Part shown: positions 31,852 to 43,300 of the stretch, one piece after another
How the letters are laid out: every line of letters starts with the position of its first letter
How positions within the stretch are numbered: the first letter of the stretch is position 1
Program-made: the position numbers and the translations under genes
Notes under the pieces: generated by a model
Told to the model about the DNA's origin: nothing
The model's database searches: none
The model's input: the letters and a program-made list of their open reading frames with translations, nothing else
Assembly: GCF_000007205.1 (NCBI RefSeq)
Contig: NC_005043.1
Coordinates: 620,001 to 684,000 of the forward strand
Source: Chlamydia pneumoniae TW-183
GTDB taxonomy: Bacteria; Chlamydiota; Chlamydiia; Chlamydiales; Chlamydiaceae
DNA length: 64,000 bases
Direction of reading: 5' to 3'

Positions 31852-32964
31852 CTAGGCAAAAGTATAGCTCTCTTGTTCGCCAACAAAACCAGAAAGCGAA
31901 ATAGGAGTTACACTATGCGGGGTTGAGGAGTGATGAGGGGAAAAATACAGTGAGGTTGGGCTTGTGGGATCTGTGAAAATAAACTTTATCCGAATGGAAT
32001 CTTGTTTCTCTTCTCTCATTCGTTTTGCCACCTGCTCTGCAGAGTAGAGGAAAGCGGCTTGTGAGAGCAGTTTTAGGTTTTCCTGTTCCTCTTTAGGGAG
32101 TGCATCAGGAACTCCAAGGATAGGAGTGAGTACGTAGATCGTATGTTTTTTCACTATATTAGGATCGCCGATTTGATCTAACACAGTAAAAAATGCTTTA
32201 GTATAGGCATCGATATAACATCTTCCCTGAGGTTCCTGGGCTGCGTCAGAAATATTTACATAAATCGCGCTTTTAGGATGCGTGCGGTCACTAGCTTGGT
32301 CTTCTGAGCTCCAGGAAATGACTTTAGGATCCAAATATTGCTGTTCCTCTCTTTGGATTTCAGAGAGCAACGAAGACACTACAGAAGGATCTATAGCAAA
32401 AGTTTTGCGTGATAAGGAGCTTTTTTCGATCCCCTGTCTTAATGCGATCTGATCCATTTCTTGGATCAGAAAGATACTGGTATTTCTATCGGATTTTTTC
32501 TGGAATATCTTAGTAACGATCTCCTGGGAGCCTTCGCAGATCTCTACTTGGGGACAGCCTGGATGATAGTAGCATCCGGGTCGTATTTTTTTCCAAGACT
32601 GCAAGAGAGAGAGGCATCCTAACCAATTTATAGGTTTTTCAAAGACCTTAGTTTCTCGAAATAGAGGACGCTCGAATCGTGACCATCCCTTAGAGTATTG
32701 TAAGTACGCAAACCCTAAAAGAACCAATCCCAGAATCATAAGACCTATGCACGGGAAAATGGTTTGACATACCCCAGCAGCGAAGGCAGCACATCCTAAC
32801 AACGCCAAACCAAAACAAGCTAAAACACCGCCCAGTATTTTCTTCGGCAGGTTTTGTGCATTGGGGACGTAGTGGACATTGCCTCCTCCGCGCCACCAAA
32901 TGACCATTTGAGTGGGAATCAAATCTGAAATGGATATGCGAGGAAATTTCATACTACGAAGCAT
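31852..32964 (-). CDS. Inc-like bilobed membrane protein of unknown function
   Basis: 370 residues with a pair of hydrophobic helices near residues 45-95 (GGVLACFGLALLGCAAFAAG; PCIGLMILGLVLLGFAYL) and a long C-terminal soluble domain. This topology fits inclusion membrane or chlamydial envelope proteins. No catalytic motif is recognised. A second ATG four codons later (MKFPRIS) is an equally good start. Its position is that of CT449/CPn0565. Confidence 0.6.
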   Translation of the reverse strand: MLRSMKFPRISISDLIPTQMVIWWRGGGNVHYVPNAQNLPKKILGGVLACFGLALLGCAAFAAGVCQTIFPCIGLMILGLVLLGFAYLQYSKGWSRFERPLFRETKVFEKPINWLGCLSLLQSWKKIRPGCYYHPGCPQVEICEGSQEIVTKIFQKKSDRNTSIFLIQEMDQIALRQGIEKSSLSRKTFAIDPSVVSSLLSEIQREEQQYLDPKVISWSSEDQASDRTHPKSAIYVNISDAAQEPQGRCYIDAYTKAFFTVLDQIGDPNIVKKHTIYVLTPILGVPDALPKEEQENLKLLSQAAFLYSAEQVAKRMREEKQDSIRIKFIFTDPTSPTSLYFSPHHSSTPHSVTPISLSGFVGEQESYTFA

Positions 32965-33429
32965 CCTTTTAGAATTTCTTTTTATTTTTAATAAAAAACT
33001 AGAATCGAATAGAATTGCACTAATATTAACAAAACAAAAAATTAAAAAACAAAAGAGTTTGTTTCAAAATTTTCATTGAAAAATAAAAAGAACACTAAAA
33101 TTGTTTCGACTTTGAAAAAATGAATGTCAACTTGTCAAGATATTCTAGTTTCTTCTACTATGCAACCTAATATTTTCTACTCCTTTGCTCGTCATGAGTA
33201 AGCCGAGTATACTTAGATTAGGAGGATGCCTAAGAAGCCCTTGTATTCATTTGAAGTAAGAACTCTCAAAAATTTTCTTCTTGAGACACCGATCTGCTTA
33301 GAGAATAGAATACAGCCTCTCCCTACTGGGATGGCTGGGGAAAAATCCTTTGTGATTTTTGTCTTAGGTAAGTGAACGAATTCTCCTTTCTTAAAAATAG
33401 GTTCGAAACGTTGTTCCTGAGAACGAATT
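32965..33429. other. Long intergenic region between divergent genes, with a possible 49-codon ORF
   Basis: 465 nt. The left part is very AT-rich and should carry the promoter of the Inc-like gene. The right part holds an ATG at 33226 directly after GGAGG, opening a 49-codon frame to 33375, and a small hairpin (33341-33347 with 33354-33360) followed by TTTTTG. It must also carry the promoter for uppS. No RNA family was recognised. Confidence 0.45.
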
Positions 33430-34215
33430 GTGACTTACGCCCTAATAAATGATCCTGTAGACTTGTCTTTAGCTACCAACAACGCTGAATCCAAGTTCCC
33501 CTCTCTACAGCGCCTTCCCAACCATGTTGCTATCATTATGGACGGCAATCGCCGATGGTACAAAAAGCATAGGGAGGAGTGCGGCCACACACACACGTCA
33601 GGTCATTATTATGGCGCTAAAGTCCTTCCAAATATTTTAAATGCGGTTCTTGATTTAGGAATTAAAGTTCTTACTCTCTATACGTTTTCAACAGAAAATT
33701 TTGGGAGACCAAAAGAGGAAATTCAAGAAATATTTAATATTTTCTATACTCAGTTAGACAAGCAACTTCCTTATCTAATGGAAAATGAAATCTGCTTACG
33801 TTGTATAGGAGACCTTTCCAAGCTCCCTAAAGGCATCCAAACGAAAATCAACCATGTGAGTCGCATGACGGCATCGTTCTCGCGTTTAGAGCTCGTATTA
33901 GCTGTCAACTACGGTGGCAAAGATGAGTTAGTCCGTGCATTTAAAAAATTACATGTTGATATTCTAAATAAAAAAATATCTTCTGACGACCTTTCAGAAT
34001 CTTTGATTAGCTCATACTTAGATACTTCAGGACTTACGGACCCCGACTTACTTATCCGTACAGGGGGTGAAATGCGTGTCAGTAATTTCTTATTGTGGCA
34101 AATAGCATATACAGAACTATATATCACGGATACCTTGTGGCCAGATTTTACGCCTCAAGATTTGTTTGAAGCGATTAACGTATACCAGCAAAGATCAAGA
34201 CGAGGGGGGAAATAG
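33430..34215 (+). CDS. uppS: Undecaprenyl diphosphate synthase
   Basis: 261-residue cis-prenyltransferase that makes the C55 lipid carrier for envelope polymers. The catalytic Asp38 lies in IIMDGNRRW, followed by TLYTFSTENFGRP and the C-terminal DLLIRTGGEMRVSNFLLWQIAYTE signature (split). The start is GTG at 33430, with about 30 extra residues before the core. The next gene begins immediately after its stop, opening a five-gene operon. Confidence 0.95.
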   Translation: MTYALINDPVDLSLATNNAESKFPSLQRLPNHVAIIMDGNRRWYKKHREECGHTHTSGHYYGAKVLPNILNAVLDLGIKVLTLYTFSTENFGRPKEEIQEIFNIFYTQLDKQLPYLMENEICLRCIGDLSKLPKGIQTKINHVSRMTASFSRLELVLAVNYGGKDELVRAFKKLHVDILNKKISSDDLSESLISSYLDTSGLTDPDLLIRTGGEMRVSNFLLWQIAYTELYITDTLWPDFTPQDLFEAINVYQQRSRRGGK

Positions 34216-35142
34216 GTGCTTAATTCAAATAAGTTTAAATCGAAGACCGGTGCATACGGTGATTTATTTCAGCGTGTTGTTGTTCATTCGTTAGTACTTA
34301 CATTTTTGGTTCTTCTTCTCTATAGTTCCCTATTTCCCTTAACTTCTTTTGCTCTAGGGTTTATTACCGCGACTTGTGGCGCTGTAGGAACTTATGAGTA
34401 CTCCTCAATGGCGAAAGCCAAGATGCACTATCCATTAAGCACGTTTAGTGCGATCGGATCTTTTTTATTTTTAGCATTAAGTTTTCTTTCCATTCGTTGG
34501 GGACACAGTCTCCCAGGATTCTTCGATGCTCTTCCTTGGACCTTGCTTATTGTTTGGGTCGTGTGGAGTATCTTTAGAGTTCGAAAATCTACAATCGGCG
34601 CTTTACAGCTATCAGGAGTCACTCTCTTTTCTATTTTGTATGTAGGGATTCCGATACGTTTATTCTTACATGTCCTTTATAGCTTTATTCATACCCAAGA
34701 ACCCTATCTTGGAATTTGGTGGGCTTCTTTTCTTATTGCCACAACTAAAGGTGCGGATATCTTCGGTTATTTCTTCGGTAAAGCCTTTGGGAATAAGAAA
34801 ATCGCCCCACAAATTAGCCCTAACAAAACTGTTGTAGGTTTTGTTGCAGGGTGTTTGGGAGCCACGCTCATTAGTTTTATTTTCTTTCTACAGATTCCCA
34901 CGAGGTTTGCGAGTTACTTCCCGATGCCTGCGATTTTAATTCCTTTAGGTCTTGCTTTAGGAATCACAGGATTTTTTGGAGATATTATTGAATCCATATT
35001 TAAGCGTGATGCTCATTTGAAAAATAGCAACAAGCTCAAGGCTGTGGGTGGTATGCTGGATACCTTAGACTCACTGCTCCTGTCCACGCCGATTGCTTAC
35101 TTATTTTTGCTCATAACCCAATCTAAAGAGTTTATTGGATGA
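34216..35142 (+). CDS. cdsA: Phosphatidate cytidylyltransferase
   Basis: 308-residue polytopic enzyme that makes CDP-diacylglycerol from phosphatidic acid, the product of PlsC encoded two genes on. The signature [25 protein letters not shown] is present near the C-terminus (split here) and about seven to eight hydrophobic helices are visible. It starts with GTG directly after the uppS stop and ends with an ATGA overlap with cmk. Confidence 0.95.
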   Translation: MLNSNKFKSKTGAYGDLFQRVVVHSLVLTFLVLLLYSSLFPLTSFALGFITATCGAVGTYEYSSMAKAKMHYPLSTFSAIGSFLFLALSFLSIRWGHSLPGFFDALPWTLLIVWVVWSIFRVRKSTIGALQLSGVTLFSILYVGIPIRLFLHVLYSFIHTQEPYLGIWWASFLIATTKGADIFGYFFGKAFGNKKIAPQISPNKTVVGFVAGCLGATLISFIFFLQIPTRFASYFPMPAILIPLGLALGITGFFGDIIESIFKRDAHLKNSNKLKAVGGMLDTLDSLLLSTPIAYLFLLITQSKEFIG

Positions 35143-35789
35143 TTATCACTATTGATGGGCCTTCAGGAACAGGAAAAAGCACAACAGCGAAAGCTTTAGC
35201 CGACCATCTTCATTTCAATTACTGTAATACAGGGAAGATGTATCGCACTTTAGCCTATGCTCGTTTACAATCTCCCTGGGCGACGCTTCCTTTAACTAAA
35301 TTTTTAGAAGAGCCTCCTTTTTCTTTTACCTTTGCTACAGGCCAACCTTTAGAGTCGTTTTTTAATGGTCATCTTCTTACCTCTGAATTAACAACTCAAG
35401 AAGTTGCGAACGCAGCATCGGAGCTCTCTCAACTTCCAGAAGTTCGTGCATTCATGCAAGATTTGCAACGACGCTATGCTCAGCTTGGCAACTGTGTATT
35501 TGAAGGAAGGGATATGGGATCCAAAGTCTTTCCCAACGCAGATTTAAAAATTTTTCTAACTTCAAGTCCTGAAGTTCGTGCGCAACGGCGTTTAAAAGAC
35601 CTTCCTGAAGGGACTCTTTCTCCTGAGCAATTGCAAGCAGAGCTTGTCAAACGTGATGCTGCAGATGCACAACGCGCTCACGATCCCCTAGTCATCCCTG
35701 AAAATGGAATTGTAATTGACTCTTCGGATTTGACAATAAGACAAGTTCTGGAGAAAATTTTAGCTTTACTATTTCGAAACGAGCTATGA
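35139..35789 (+). CDS. cmk: Cytidylate kinase
   Basis: 216-residue CMP/dCMP kinase. P-loop GPSGTGKST at residues ~6-14, CMP-binding NTGKMYR, and [14 protein letters not shown] are visible. The start overlaps the cdsA stop and the stop overlaps plsC (ATGA both times). It recycles CMP released by phospholipid synthesis. Confidence 0.96.
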   Translation: MIITIDGPSGTGKSTTAKALADHLHFNYCNTGKMYRTLAYARLQSPWATLPLTKFLEEPPFSFTFATGQPLESFFNGHLLTSELTTQEVANAASELSQLPEVRAFMQDLQRRYAQLGNCVFEGRDMGSKVFPNADLKIFLTSSPEVRAQRRLKDLPEGTLSPEQLQAELVKRDAADAQRAHDPLVIPENGIVIDSSDLTIRQVLEKILALLFRNEL

Positions 35790-36424
35790 TTTTCCGCATT
35801 TGTAAATTTTTCACGTGGGTAGCTTTTTCTCTTTTCTATAAGCTAAAAGTTTATGGAGTGAAAAAAAATTTTATTAAAGGTCCTGCTATTATTGCAGTAA
35901 ACCATAATTCTTTTTTAGACCCCATAGCATTGCACATGTGTGTCCATGAGTGTATTTATCACCTAGCACGGGCCTCTTTATTTAATATCCCCTGGTTATG
36001 GAAGCAATGGGGGTGTTTTCCCGTGCGTCAAGACGAAGGAAACTCTGCGGCATTTAAAATTGCCTCTCGGCTCTTTAATAAACGAAAGAAGTTAGTGATC
36101 TATCCAGAGGGGGCTCGAAGCCCTGACGGTCAACTCCAGCCTGGCAAGGTCGGTATTGGTATGATGGCTGCAAAATCTAGAGTTCCGATCATCCCTGTCT
36201 ATATTAGGGGAACTTTTGAAGCTTTTAACCGTCATCAAAAAATTCCTCATGTTTGGAAAACGATCACGTGTGTTTTCGGTACTCCCATGTATTTTGATGA
36301 TATTATTCAAAATCCCGAGATCAAAAATAAAGAAACCTATCAGATCATCACGAATCAAACTATGAACAAAATTGCCGAGCTCAAAGCATGGTATGAATCG
36401 GGGTGCAAAGGAGACGTCCCCTAA
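35786..36424 (+). CDS. plsC: 1-acyl-sn-glycerol-3-phosphate acyltransferase
   Basis: 212-residue membrane-associated acyltransferase producing phosphatidic acid. It has the HX4D motif NHNSFLDP, the FPVRQDEG region and the [10 protein letters not shown] motif. An N-terminal hydrophobic stretch would anchor it to the membrane. It is coupled to cmk by a 4-nt overlap and lies 4 nt before argS. Confidence 0.95.
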   Translation: MIFRICKFFTWVAFSLFYKLKVYGVKKNFIKGPAIIAVNHNSFLDPIALHMCVHECIYHLARASLFNIPWLWKQWGCFPVRQDEGNSAAFKIASRLFNKRKKLVIYPEGARSPDGQLQPGKVGIGMMAAKSRVPIIPVYIRGTFEAFNRHQKIPHVWKTITCVFGTPMYFDDIIQNPEIKNKETYQIITNQTMNKIAELKAWYESGCKGDVP

Positions 36425-36428
36425 ACTT

Positions 36429-38114
36429 ATGTCGACATTACTTTCTATCTTATCTGTGATATGTTCTCAGGCAATAGCAAAGGCATTTCCTAATCTAGAA
36501 GATTGGGCTCCAGAAATTACCCCGTCTACAAAAGAACATTTTGGCCATTATCAATGTAACGATGCGATGAAATTGGCTCGTGTTTTAAAAAAAGCTCCGA
36601 GGGCTATTGCTGAGGCCATAGTAGCTGAGCTTCCTCAAGAGCCTTTTTCTTTAATTGAAATTGCTGGAGCAGGATTTATAAACTTTACCTTCTCTCCAGT
36701 ATTTCTAAATCAACAGCTAGAACATTTCAAGGACGCTCTAAAATTAGGATTTCAAGTTTCCCAACCTAAAAAAATTATCATTGATTTTTCCTCTCCAAAT
36801 ATTGCTAAAGACATGCATGTTGGGCATTTACGCTCTACAATTATTGGGGATAGCCTTGCTAGGATCTTCTCCTATGTAGGTCATGATGTACTTAGACTCA
36901 ATCATATCGGAGATTGGGGAACTGCATTTGGGATGTTGATCACCTATTTGCAAGAAAATCCCTGTGACTATAGTGATCTTGAGGATCTTACGAGTCTTTA
37001 TAAGAAGGCCTATGTCTGCTTTACTAATGACGAAGAGTTTAAAAAACGCTCCCAACAGAATGTGGTAGCATTACAGGCTAAGGATCCGCAAGCCATTGCT
37101 ATTTGGGAGAAGATCTGTGAGACTTCGGAAAAAGCCTTCCAGAAAATCTATGATATTTTGGACATCGTGGTTGAAAAACGCGGAGAATCTTTCTATAACC
37201 CTTTCCTTCCTGAAATTATCGAAGATCTAGAGAAGAAAGGCCTTCTCACTGTTTCCAACGATGCTAAATGTGTATTTCATGAAGCCTTTTCGATTCCTTT
37301 TATGGTTCAAAAAAGTGATGGGGGCTACAACTACGCCACCACAGATCTTGCTGCGATGCGCTATCGCATAGAGGAAGATCATGCCGATAAGATCATCATT
37401 GTTACTGACTTAGGTCAGTCTCTACATTTCCAACTCCTTGAGGCTACAGCAATTGCTGCGGGCTATCTACAACCCGGAATATTTTCTCATGTAGGCTTTG
37501 GCCTTGTCTTAGATCCTCAAGGGAAGAAACTTAAAACCCGCTCTGGAGAAAACGTAAAGCTCCGAGAGCTTCTAGATACTGCTATTGAAAAAGCTGAAGA
37601 AGCATTGCGAGAACATCGACCCGAACTTACGGATGAGGCAATCCAAGAAAGAGCTCCCGTCATTGGAATCAACGCTATAAAATACAGTGATCTCTCTTCC
37701 CATCGCACTAGCGACTATGTCTTTTCTTTTGAAAAGATGCTCCGCTTCGAAGGAAACACCGCCATGTTTCTACTGTATGCCTACGTGCGAATCCAAGGAA
37801 TTAAACGTCGTTTAGGAATTTCTCAGCTGTCATTAGAGGGACCTCCGGAGATTCAAGAACCTGCTGAAGAGTTGCTTGCATTAACTTTGCTACGCTTCCC
37901 CGAAGCTTTAGAGAGCACAATTAAAGAGTTGTGTCCTCATTTTCTTACAGATTATCTTTATAATCTCACCCATAAATTCAATGGGTTCTTCCGTGACAGC
38001 CATATCCAAGACTCCCCTTATGCTAAGTCTAGACTGTTTCTATGTGCTCTAGCTGAACAAGTCTTGGCTACAGGGATGCATCTCTTAGGGCTAAAGACTT
38101 TGGAGAGGTTGTAA
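36429..38114 (+). CDS. argS: Arginyl-tRNA synthetase
   Basis: 561-residue class I synthetase with the HIGH-type motif in [18 protein letters not shown] and an N-terminal Add1-like domain. The start 36429 ([10 protein letters not shown]) is chosen over an in-frame ATG inside plsC because it gives family length and follows AAGGAG. Its last 47 nt overlap the 3' end of murA on the other strand. Confidence 0.96.
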   Translation: MSTLLSILSVICSQAIAKAFPNLEDWAPEITPSTKEHFGHYQCNDAMKLARVLKKAPRAIAEAIVAELPQEPFSLIEIAGAGFINFTFSPVFLNQQLEHFKDALKLGFQVSQPKKIIIDFSSPNIAKDMHVGHLRSTIIGDSLARIFSYVGHDVLRLNHIGDWGTAFGMLITYLQENPCDYSDLEDLTSLYKKAYVCFTNDEEFKKRSQQNVVALQAKDPQAIAIWEKICETSEKAFQKIYDILDIVVEKRGESFYNPFLPEIIEDLEKKGLLTVSNDAKCVFHEAFSIPFMVQKSDGGYNYATTDLAAMRYRIEEDHADKIIIVTDLGQSLHFQLLEATAIAAGYLQPGIFSHVGFGLVLDPQGKKLKTRSGENVKLRELLDTAIEKAEEALREHRPELTDEAIQERAPVIGINAIKYSDLSSHRTSDYVFSFEKMLRFEGNTAMFLLYAYVRIQGIKRRLGISQLSLEGPPEIQEPAEELLALTLLRFPEALESTIKELCPHFLTDYLYNLTHKFNGFFRDSHIQDSPYAKSRLFLCALAEQVLATGMHLLGLKTLERL

Positions 38115-39444
38115 GTTCTTCCTGTTCCATATCAAAGATCTGAATTTTAGCTCCGAGGCTTCTGAGCTTGCCTACCCAATTTGTATATCCACGATCTAGA
38201 AGATGAGTGTTCTCAATAATAGAGCCTCCTCCTTCTGCAATCAGTGCTGCCATGACATAGGCAAATCCTGCTCGTAAATCTGGAATGACTAAATGCGAGG
38301 CCCATAAAGGCGTCGCCCCATGAATCACAGCGCTGTGAGGAAAATTCCCGATAGCATAACGACATGCCTTGGTACTTAAGCACTGATGAAAAAGCTGACA
38401 CTCAGCTCCCATGTGCTGAAGACCATGAAGGTAGCCGAGGCGATTTTCATGGACAGTCTCATGGATTACTGAAGATCCCTGAGCCTGTGATAGTAGAACT
38501 GCGAAGGGTTGTTGCCAGTCCGTCAGGAACCCTGGATGAACATCGGTTTCCAAGACAACACCTCCCACCAAGGGGCGTTCTTGAAAAAATTCTATTCCCG
38601 ACTCGGAGACCAAAAATCCTCCGCCTATGGAGCGCAACATCTTGAGGAAGGGAATCAGAAGTTCTTGTTTAGCATTTCGGACGAAAACACGTCCTCCAGA
38701 GACAACCGCGGCCATTCCAAAAGAGGCTGCTTCAATCTTATCTGGAAGGATGGTGTGGTCTACAGAGCCGAGACCTCCAGTGCCAAAAATATCTATCGTA
38801 CGATCATTATCGGTAGTGATATCCGCCCCTGCCTTTTGCAAAAAGAGCACCAAATCTAAGATTTCAGCTTCGAGAGCTACATTTTTTATAACCGTTCTTC
38901 CTTTAGCATGAATTGCTGCGAGTATGAGATTTTCTGTAGCCCCTACAGAAGGATAGGGTAGATGAATATAATTCCCTTTAAGACCTCGAGGAGCCTTTGC
39001 GTAGTATCCCGAACTATCAGAGGAAATCTGCACACCAAGTTGTTTTAACCCTTCAAAATGAAAGTTTAAGGTCCTTTCTCCTATAGCATCTCCCCCCACA
39101 GTGGGAACATAGACACCTTCAGGGCAACGCCCTAACAGCGCTCCTAATAAAAGGATGGGGATCCTATTGACATTTGAAAATGTGGGAGGAACTCTTGTGC
39201 ATTGTATTTCGGGAGTATAGATTTCCAAAACCTCTGTTTCCTTATCCCAAGAAACATGTGCTCCTAGCGACTTGCATAACTCTACAGTTAAGGAAACATC
39301 TCCTATATCGGGGACATTCCGCAGTGTGCACTTCTGATCAGAAAGTAAAGAAGCAACAAGCAGCTTAGTTGCAGCATTTTTTGCTCCTGAAACTTTTACC
39401 TCACCATTAAGTCTACCACAACCAAATACTTGAGCAATCTGCAT
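38068..39444 (-). CDS. murA: UDP-N-acetylglucosamine 1-carboxyvinyltransferase
   Basis: 458-residue enzyme of the first committed peptidoglycan step. [13 protein letters not shown] near the N-terminus and the typical inside-out barrel repeats are visible. The active-site cysteine position reads GGDAIG, with Asp119 where E. coli MurA has Cys115. This substitution, known in chlamydiae, confers intrinsic fosfomycin resistance. It is convergent with argS and overlaps it by 47 nt. Confidence 0.96.
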   Translation of the reverse strand: MQIAQVFGCGRLNGEVKVSGAKNAATKLLVASLLSDQKCTLRNVPDIGDVSLTVELCKSLGAHVSWDKETEVLEIYTPEIQCTRVPPTFSNVNRIPILLLGALLGRCPEGVYVPTVGGDAIGERTLNFHFEGLKQLGVQISSDSSGYYAKAPRGLKGNYIHLPYPSVGATENLILAAIHAKGRTVIKNVALEAEILDLVLFLQKAGADITTDNDRTIDIFGTGGLGSVDHTILPDKIEAASFGMAAVVSGGRVFVRNAKQELLIPFLKMLRSIGGGFLVSESGIEFFQERPLVGGVVLETDVHPGFLTDWQQPFAVLLSQAQGSSVIHETVHENRLGYLHGLQHMGAECQLFHQCLSTKACRYAIGNFPHSAVIHGATPLWASHLVIPDLRAGFAYVMAALIAEGGGSIIENTHLLDRGYTNWVGKLRSLGAKIQIFDMEQEELTTSPKSLALRDASL

Positions 39445-39673
39445 TCTCCGTTCCCCTTTGGCATCAAAATCACTAAAAGAAACGTTAACCTTCTCGAAGG
39501 TTTATTGCCATTCAAACTTTTTCCTTAGATCAAAGTTCCTTAATTCAAAATGATTAAAATATTAAAACAATATTACTTTGATCTTTTAAAAACAAAAACA
39601 GAGATAAATATAATTAATATTATTTAAAATATAATTAATAGAATTAAAAATTATTTATTTCTCAAAATAGATT

Positions 39674-41941
39674 ATGGCAGCTCCTATCAACCAACCATCG
39701 ACAACGACTCAGATAACTCAAACTGGGCAGACTACAACGACAACAACGGTAGGATCATTAGGAGAGCATTCTGTTACAACAACAGGATCTGGGGCAGCAG
39801 CACAAACATCTCAGACAGTAACTCTAATTGCAGATCACGAAATGCAAGAAATTGCAAGTCAAGATGGATCCGCGGTAAGCTTTTCTGCTGAGCACTCTTT
39901 TTCTACCCTCCCTCCAGAGACTGGAAGTGTTGGAGCTACAGCACAATCCGCTCAATCTGCGGGGCTATTTTCATTATCAGGTCGTACACAAAGAAGAGAT
40001 TCGGAGATTTCTTCCTCTTCTGACGGCAGTTCGATATCTAGAACTAGCTCAAACGCATCTTCTGGAGAAACAAGCAGAGCTGAAAGTAGTCCTGATCTAG
40101 GCGACTTGGATAGCTTATCAGGAAGCGAGCGCGCTGAAGGAGCCGAAGGACCTGAAGGACCTGGAGGCTTACCTGAAAGTACGATTCCACATTATGATCC
40201 TACCGATAAAGCGTCTATTTTGAACTTCTTGAAAAATCCTGCAGTTCAGCAGAAAATGCAGACCAAAGGAGGCCACTTTGTTTATGTAGATGAAGCCAGA
40301 AGTAGTTTCATTTTTGTCCGCAATGGTGACTGGTCAACTGCTGAGTCTATAAAAGTTTCTAATGCAAAAACCAAAGAAAATATTACTAAGCCTGCGGACT
40401 TAGAAATGTGCATCGCTAAATTCTGTGTGGGATATGAAACCATCCACTCGGATTGGACGGGACGCGTAAAACCTACAATGGAAGAGCGCTCGGGAGCCAC
40501 AGGAAATTACAATCATCTGATGCTCAGCATGAAATTTAAAACTGCTGTAGTCTACGGTCCTTGGAATGCTAAAGAATCTAGTAGTGGATATACACCCTCT
40601 GCATGGCGTCGTGGAGCAAAAGTAGAAACAGGTCCGATTTGGGATGATGTTGGGGGCTTGAAAGGCATTAACTGGAAAACGACCCCAGCTCCAGACTTCT
40701 CCTTTATAAATGAAACTCCAGGTGGAGGGGCTCACTCGACGTCTCATACAGGTCCTGGCACTCCAGTAGGAGCTACTGTGGTTCCTAATGTGAATGTCAA
40801 CTTGGGAGGCATTAAGGTTGATCTGGGTGGCATCAATTTAGGTGGAATTACAACGAATGTCACTACAGAAGAAGGTGGTGGAACCAACATAACATCTACG
40901 AAATCCACATCTACTGATGATAAAGTCTCAATAACATCTACAGGATCTCAAAGTACGATCGAAGAAGACACTATACAATTTGACGATCCTGGTCAGGGAG
41001 AGGATGATAACGCAATTCCCGGCACAAACACACCTCCTCCTCCAGGTCCTCCGCCAAATCTAAGCAGTTCTCGCTTGCTGACTATTTCGAATGCGTCCTT
41101 GAACCAAGTCTTACAGAATGTCCGACAACATCTGAATACGGCTTATGATTCGAATGGTAATTCAGTCTCAGATCTCAATCAGGATTTAGGCCAGGTAGTA
41201 AAAAACAGTGAAAACGGAGTGAACTTCCCTACTGTGATTCTTCCTAAAACTACTGGCGATACAGATCCATCCGGTCAAGCAACCGGAGGAGTCACTGAGG
41301 GCGGCGGTCATATCCGTAATATTATCCAAAGGAATACACAATCTACGGGGCAAAGTGAAGGAGCAACACCTACACCTCAACCTACTATAGCAAAGATAGT
41401 GACTTCCCTGAGAAAAGCAAATGTAAGTTCCAGCTCTGTGCTACCACAACCACAAGTAGCTACGACGATCACCCCTCAAGCGAGAACGGCCAGTACATCT
41501 ACAACGAGCATAGGAACCGGGACAGAAAGCACATCTACAACAAGTACGGGAACGGGAACAGGAAGTGTCTCCACACAAAGTACTGGCGTAGGGACACCAA
41601 CTACGACGACTCGATCTACAGGAACTTCGGCGACAACCACAACATCATCAGCTTCGACACAAACACCCCAAGCGCCTCTTCCCTCTGGGACCAGGCATGT
41701 TGCTACAATCTCCTTAGTGCGTAATGCTGCAGGAAGGTCTATTGTATTACAACAAGGGGGTCGATCTCAAAGCTTCCCGATCCCTCCCTCAGGGACTGGA
41801 ACACAGAATATGGGGGCACAATTGTGGGCTGCAGCAAGTCAAGTTGCTTCCACTTTAGGCCAGGTCGTGAATCAAGCAGCTACAGCAGGTTCTCAACCCT
41901 CCTCTCGTAGATCTTCCCCAACAAGTCCACGAAGAAAATAG
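39674..41941 (+). CDS. tarp: Translocated actin-recruiting phosphoprotein Tarp
   Basis: 755-residue type III effector that nucleates host actin at entry. The N-terminus is Ser/Thr/Gln-rich, as for type III substrates. A central globular region (about residues 175-350) is followed by Gly-rich repeats (LGGIKVDLGGINLGG). Next come a proline stretch (PPPPGPPP, ~453-460) and a WH2-like actin-binding helix (SLNQVLQNVRQHL, ~475-488). A Thr/Ser repeat region and a basic tail (SSRRSSPTSPRRK) end the protein. The tyrosine phosphorylation repeats of C. trachomatis Tarp are absent, as reported for C. pneumoniae. The upstream 130 nt are extremely AT-rich. Confidence 0.92.
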   Translation: MAAPINQPSTTTQITQTGQTTTTTTVGSLGEHSVTTTGSGAAAQTSQTVTLIADHEMQEIASQDGSAVSFSAEHSFSTLPPETGSVGATAQSAQSAGLFSLSGRTQRRDSEISSSSDGSSISRTSSNASSGETSRAESSPDLGDLDSLSGSERAEGAEGPEGPGGLPESTIPHYDPTDKASILNFLKNPAVQQKMQTKGGHFVYVDEARSSFIFVRNGDWSTAESIKVSNAKTKENITKPADLEMCIAKFCVGYETIHSDWTGRVKPTMEERSGATGNYNHLMLSMKFKTAVVYGPWNAKESSSGYTPSAWRRGAKVETGPIWDDVGGLKGINWKTTPAPDFSFINETPGGGAHSTSHTGPGTPVGATVVPNVNVNLGGIKVDLGGINLGGITTNVTTEEGGGTNITSTKSTSTDDKVSITSTGSQSTIEEDTIQFDDPGQGEDDNAIPGTNTPPPPGPPPNLSSSRLLTISNASLNQVLQNVRQHLNTAYDSNGNSVSDLNQDLGQVVKNSENGVNFPTVILPKTTGDTDPSGQATGGVTEGGGHIRNIIQRNTQSTGQSEGATPTPQPTIAKIVTSLRKANVSSSSVLPQPQVATTITPQARTASTSTTSIGTGTESTSTTSTGTGTGSVSTQSTGVGTPTTTTRSTGTSATTTTSSASTQTPQAPLPSGTRHVATISLVRNAAGRSIVLQQGGRSQSFPIPPSGTGTQNMGAQLWAAASQVASTLGQVVNQAATAGSQPSSRRSSPTSPRRK

Positions 41942-42009
41942 CTCTTCGTAATCTAGTTGAGAAAGGCAAGTCCGTAGAAGTGAATAGCTAAAATACGAGG
42001 TCCTGAAAC

Positions 42010-42726
42010 TTAGGACATGTTGTGGTAGACGTCATCCACATCTTCGATTTGCTCTAGCCAATCAATAAGAGCTAAGTTTGCCTCGCCATCTTTCTCATCA
42101 CAATCTACTAGACGCAAGGGAAGATAAATCAACCTGTCTTCACTACAAGTCGCACCCTGACTGATAAGTTTCTCTTTAACGGAGGCAAGTTCACTTGGAG
42201 CACAGATCACTAAGAAGTTTTCTTCATCTTCGGTATCGAGATCCTCAGCTCCTGCTTCTATAGCATAAGAAAATATTACTTCTTCATCTATAGAGCTCTT
42301 AGCGACAGTACACGCCCCTTTCCTTGCAAAATTATAAAGTACGCTTCCAGGTTCTACAAGAGAACCTCCACGTTTATTTATAGCAATGCGCATATCAGAA
42401 GCCGTACGGTTCTTGTTATCCGTCATTGCTTCCACAATAATTCCCACTCCCCCATGACCATACAGCTCATAGGTAACCTCTTCAAAGTTCTTTTGCTCTG
42501 CAGAAGTTGCTTTCTTCAAATTCCTTTCGATATTCTCATTAGGGATATTATTTTCCTTAGCTTTCTGTATCACCATACGTAATCGCGCATTGGACTTAGG
42601 GTCAGCTCCCCCTAATTTAACAGCTGAAATCAACTCTTTAATAATACGAGAAAAAATCTTGCCTTTTTTATGATCTGCTCTTTCCTTGCGATGTTTCGTA
42701 TTGGCCCACTTACTATGCCCTGCCAT
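42010..42726 (-). CDS. yebC: YebC/TACO1-family protein
   Basis: 238-residue member of a family linked to translation of difficult sequences and to transcription regulation. The start is [18 protein letters not shown] (42726) rather than three codons upstream. Conserved [19 protein letters not shown] and [11 protein letters not shown] are present. It overlaps the end of the SprT-like gene by 14 nt and is last in the prfB operon. Confidence 0.95.
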   Translation of the reverse strand: MAGHSKWANTKHRKERADHKKGKIFSRIIKELISAVKLGGADPKSNARLRMVIQKAKENNIPNENIERNLKKATSAEQKNFEEVTYELYGHGGVGIIVEAMTDNKNRTASDMRIAINKRGGSLVEPGSVLYNFARKGACTVAKSSIDEEVIFSYAIEAGAEDLDTEDEENFLVICAPSELASVKEKLISQGATCSEDRLIYLPLRLVDCDEKDGEANLALIDWLEQIEDVDDVYHNMS

Positions 42727-43267
42727 ATCCTCCACCTACTCTTTTTTTATACCCTCGCAATAAATAAGCGTTTGCCTTTTCCCAAGCAACAGCACGATCA
42801 TACAAGGGGAAACGTTGTTCGTATTCTTTAAACTTTTTACCATGAAAAATCGAACGCCCCGATAGAGAATACTCTCTAGGGACTACACTATGAACCATTT
42901 CATGATACACAAGATATTCCATAAAAAATCTTGGGATTTCCTGCCGATCTAAAGAACGATGAATTCGAATTAACTGTTCATTTTCATGAAACAATCCCAA
43001 GACAACACTCTTGCCTTTTCTGGTAGCTTTCCTTCCGAACCAACCAATCTGTAAACGCAGTGCACCTTGAAATAACTGCGCATTCAATTCCTCATAGATC
43101 TCCTGCAAATCATAGATCTTTCCCGGACAGTAGTCTACTGGGAATGAAGGACGAGCAAGAACCCTGTGCGAAGATAGGAACGTCTTTTTACGACATGGGA
43201 AGCGAAATACCCTATAGAGATACTTGCTCAGATAACGTTGGAAATTATGAAGTACTGTTTCAACCAT
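42713..43267 (-). CDS. SprT-like putative zinc metallopeptidase-fold protein
   Basis: 184 residues. A zinc-binding HExxH motif occurs in [12 protein letters not shown], and a downstream His in [14 protein letters not shown] could be the third ligand, as in SprT/Spartan domains. An N-terminal basic region precedes it. It is part of the minus-strand prfB cluster. The substrate is unknown; SprT-like enzymes in eukaryotes cleave DNA-protein crosslinks, but no such role is shown here. Confidence 0.7.
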   Translation of the reverse strand: MVETVLHNFQRYLSKYLYRVFRFPCRKKTFLSSHRVLARPSFPVDYCPGKIYDLQEIYEELNAQLFQGALRLQIGWFGRKATRKGKSVVLGLFHENEQLIRIHRSLDRQEIPRFFMEYLVYHEMVHSVVPREYSLSGRSIFHGKKFKEYEQRFPLYDRAVAWEKANAYLLRGYKKRVGGGYGRA

Positions 43268-43300
43268 AACGATAGGATGTCTAAAACCTCTTTCTGCGCT

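Noticed and set aside
33181..33420. 6S, SRP or other structured RNA between the Inc-like gene and uppS
   Set aside because: No long closing stem or conserved RNA motif could be traced by eye; only a short hairpin is present.
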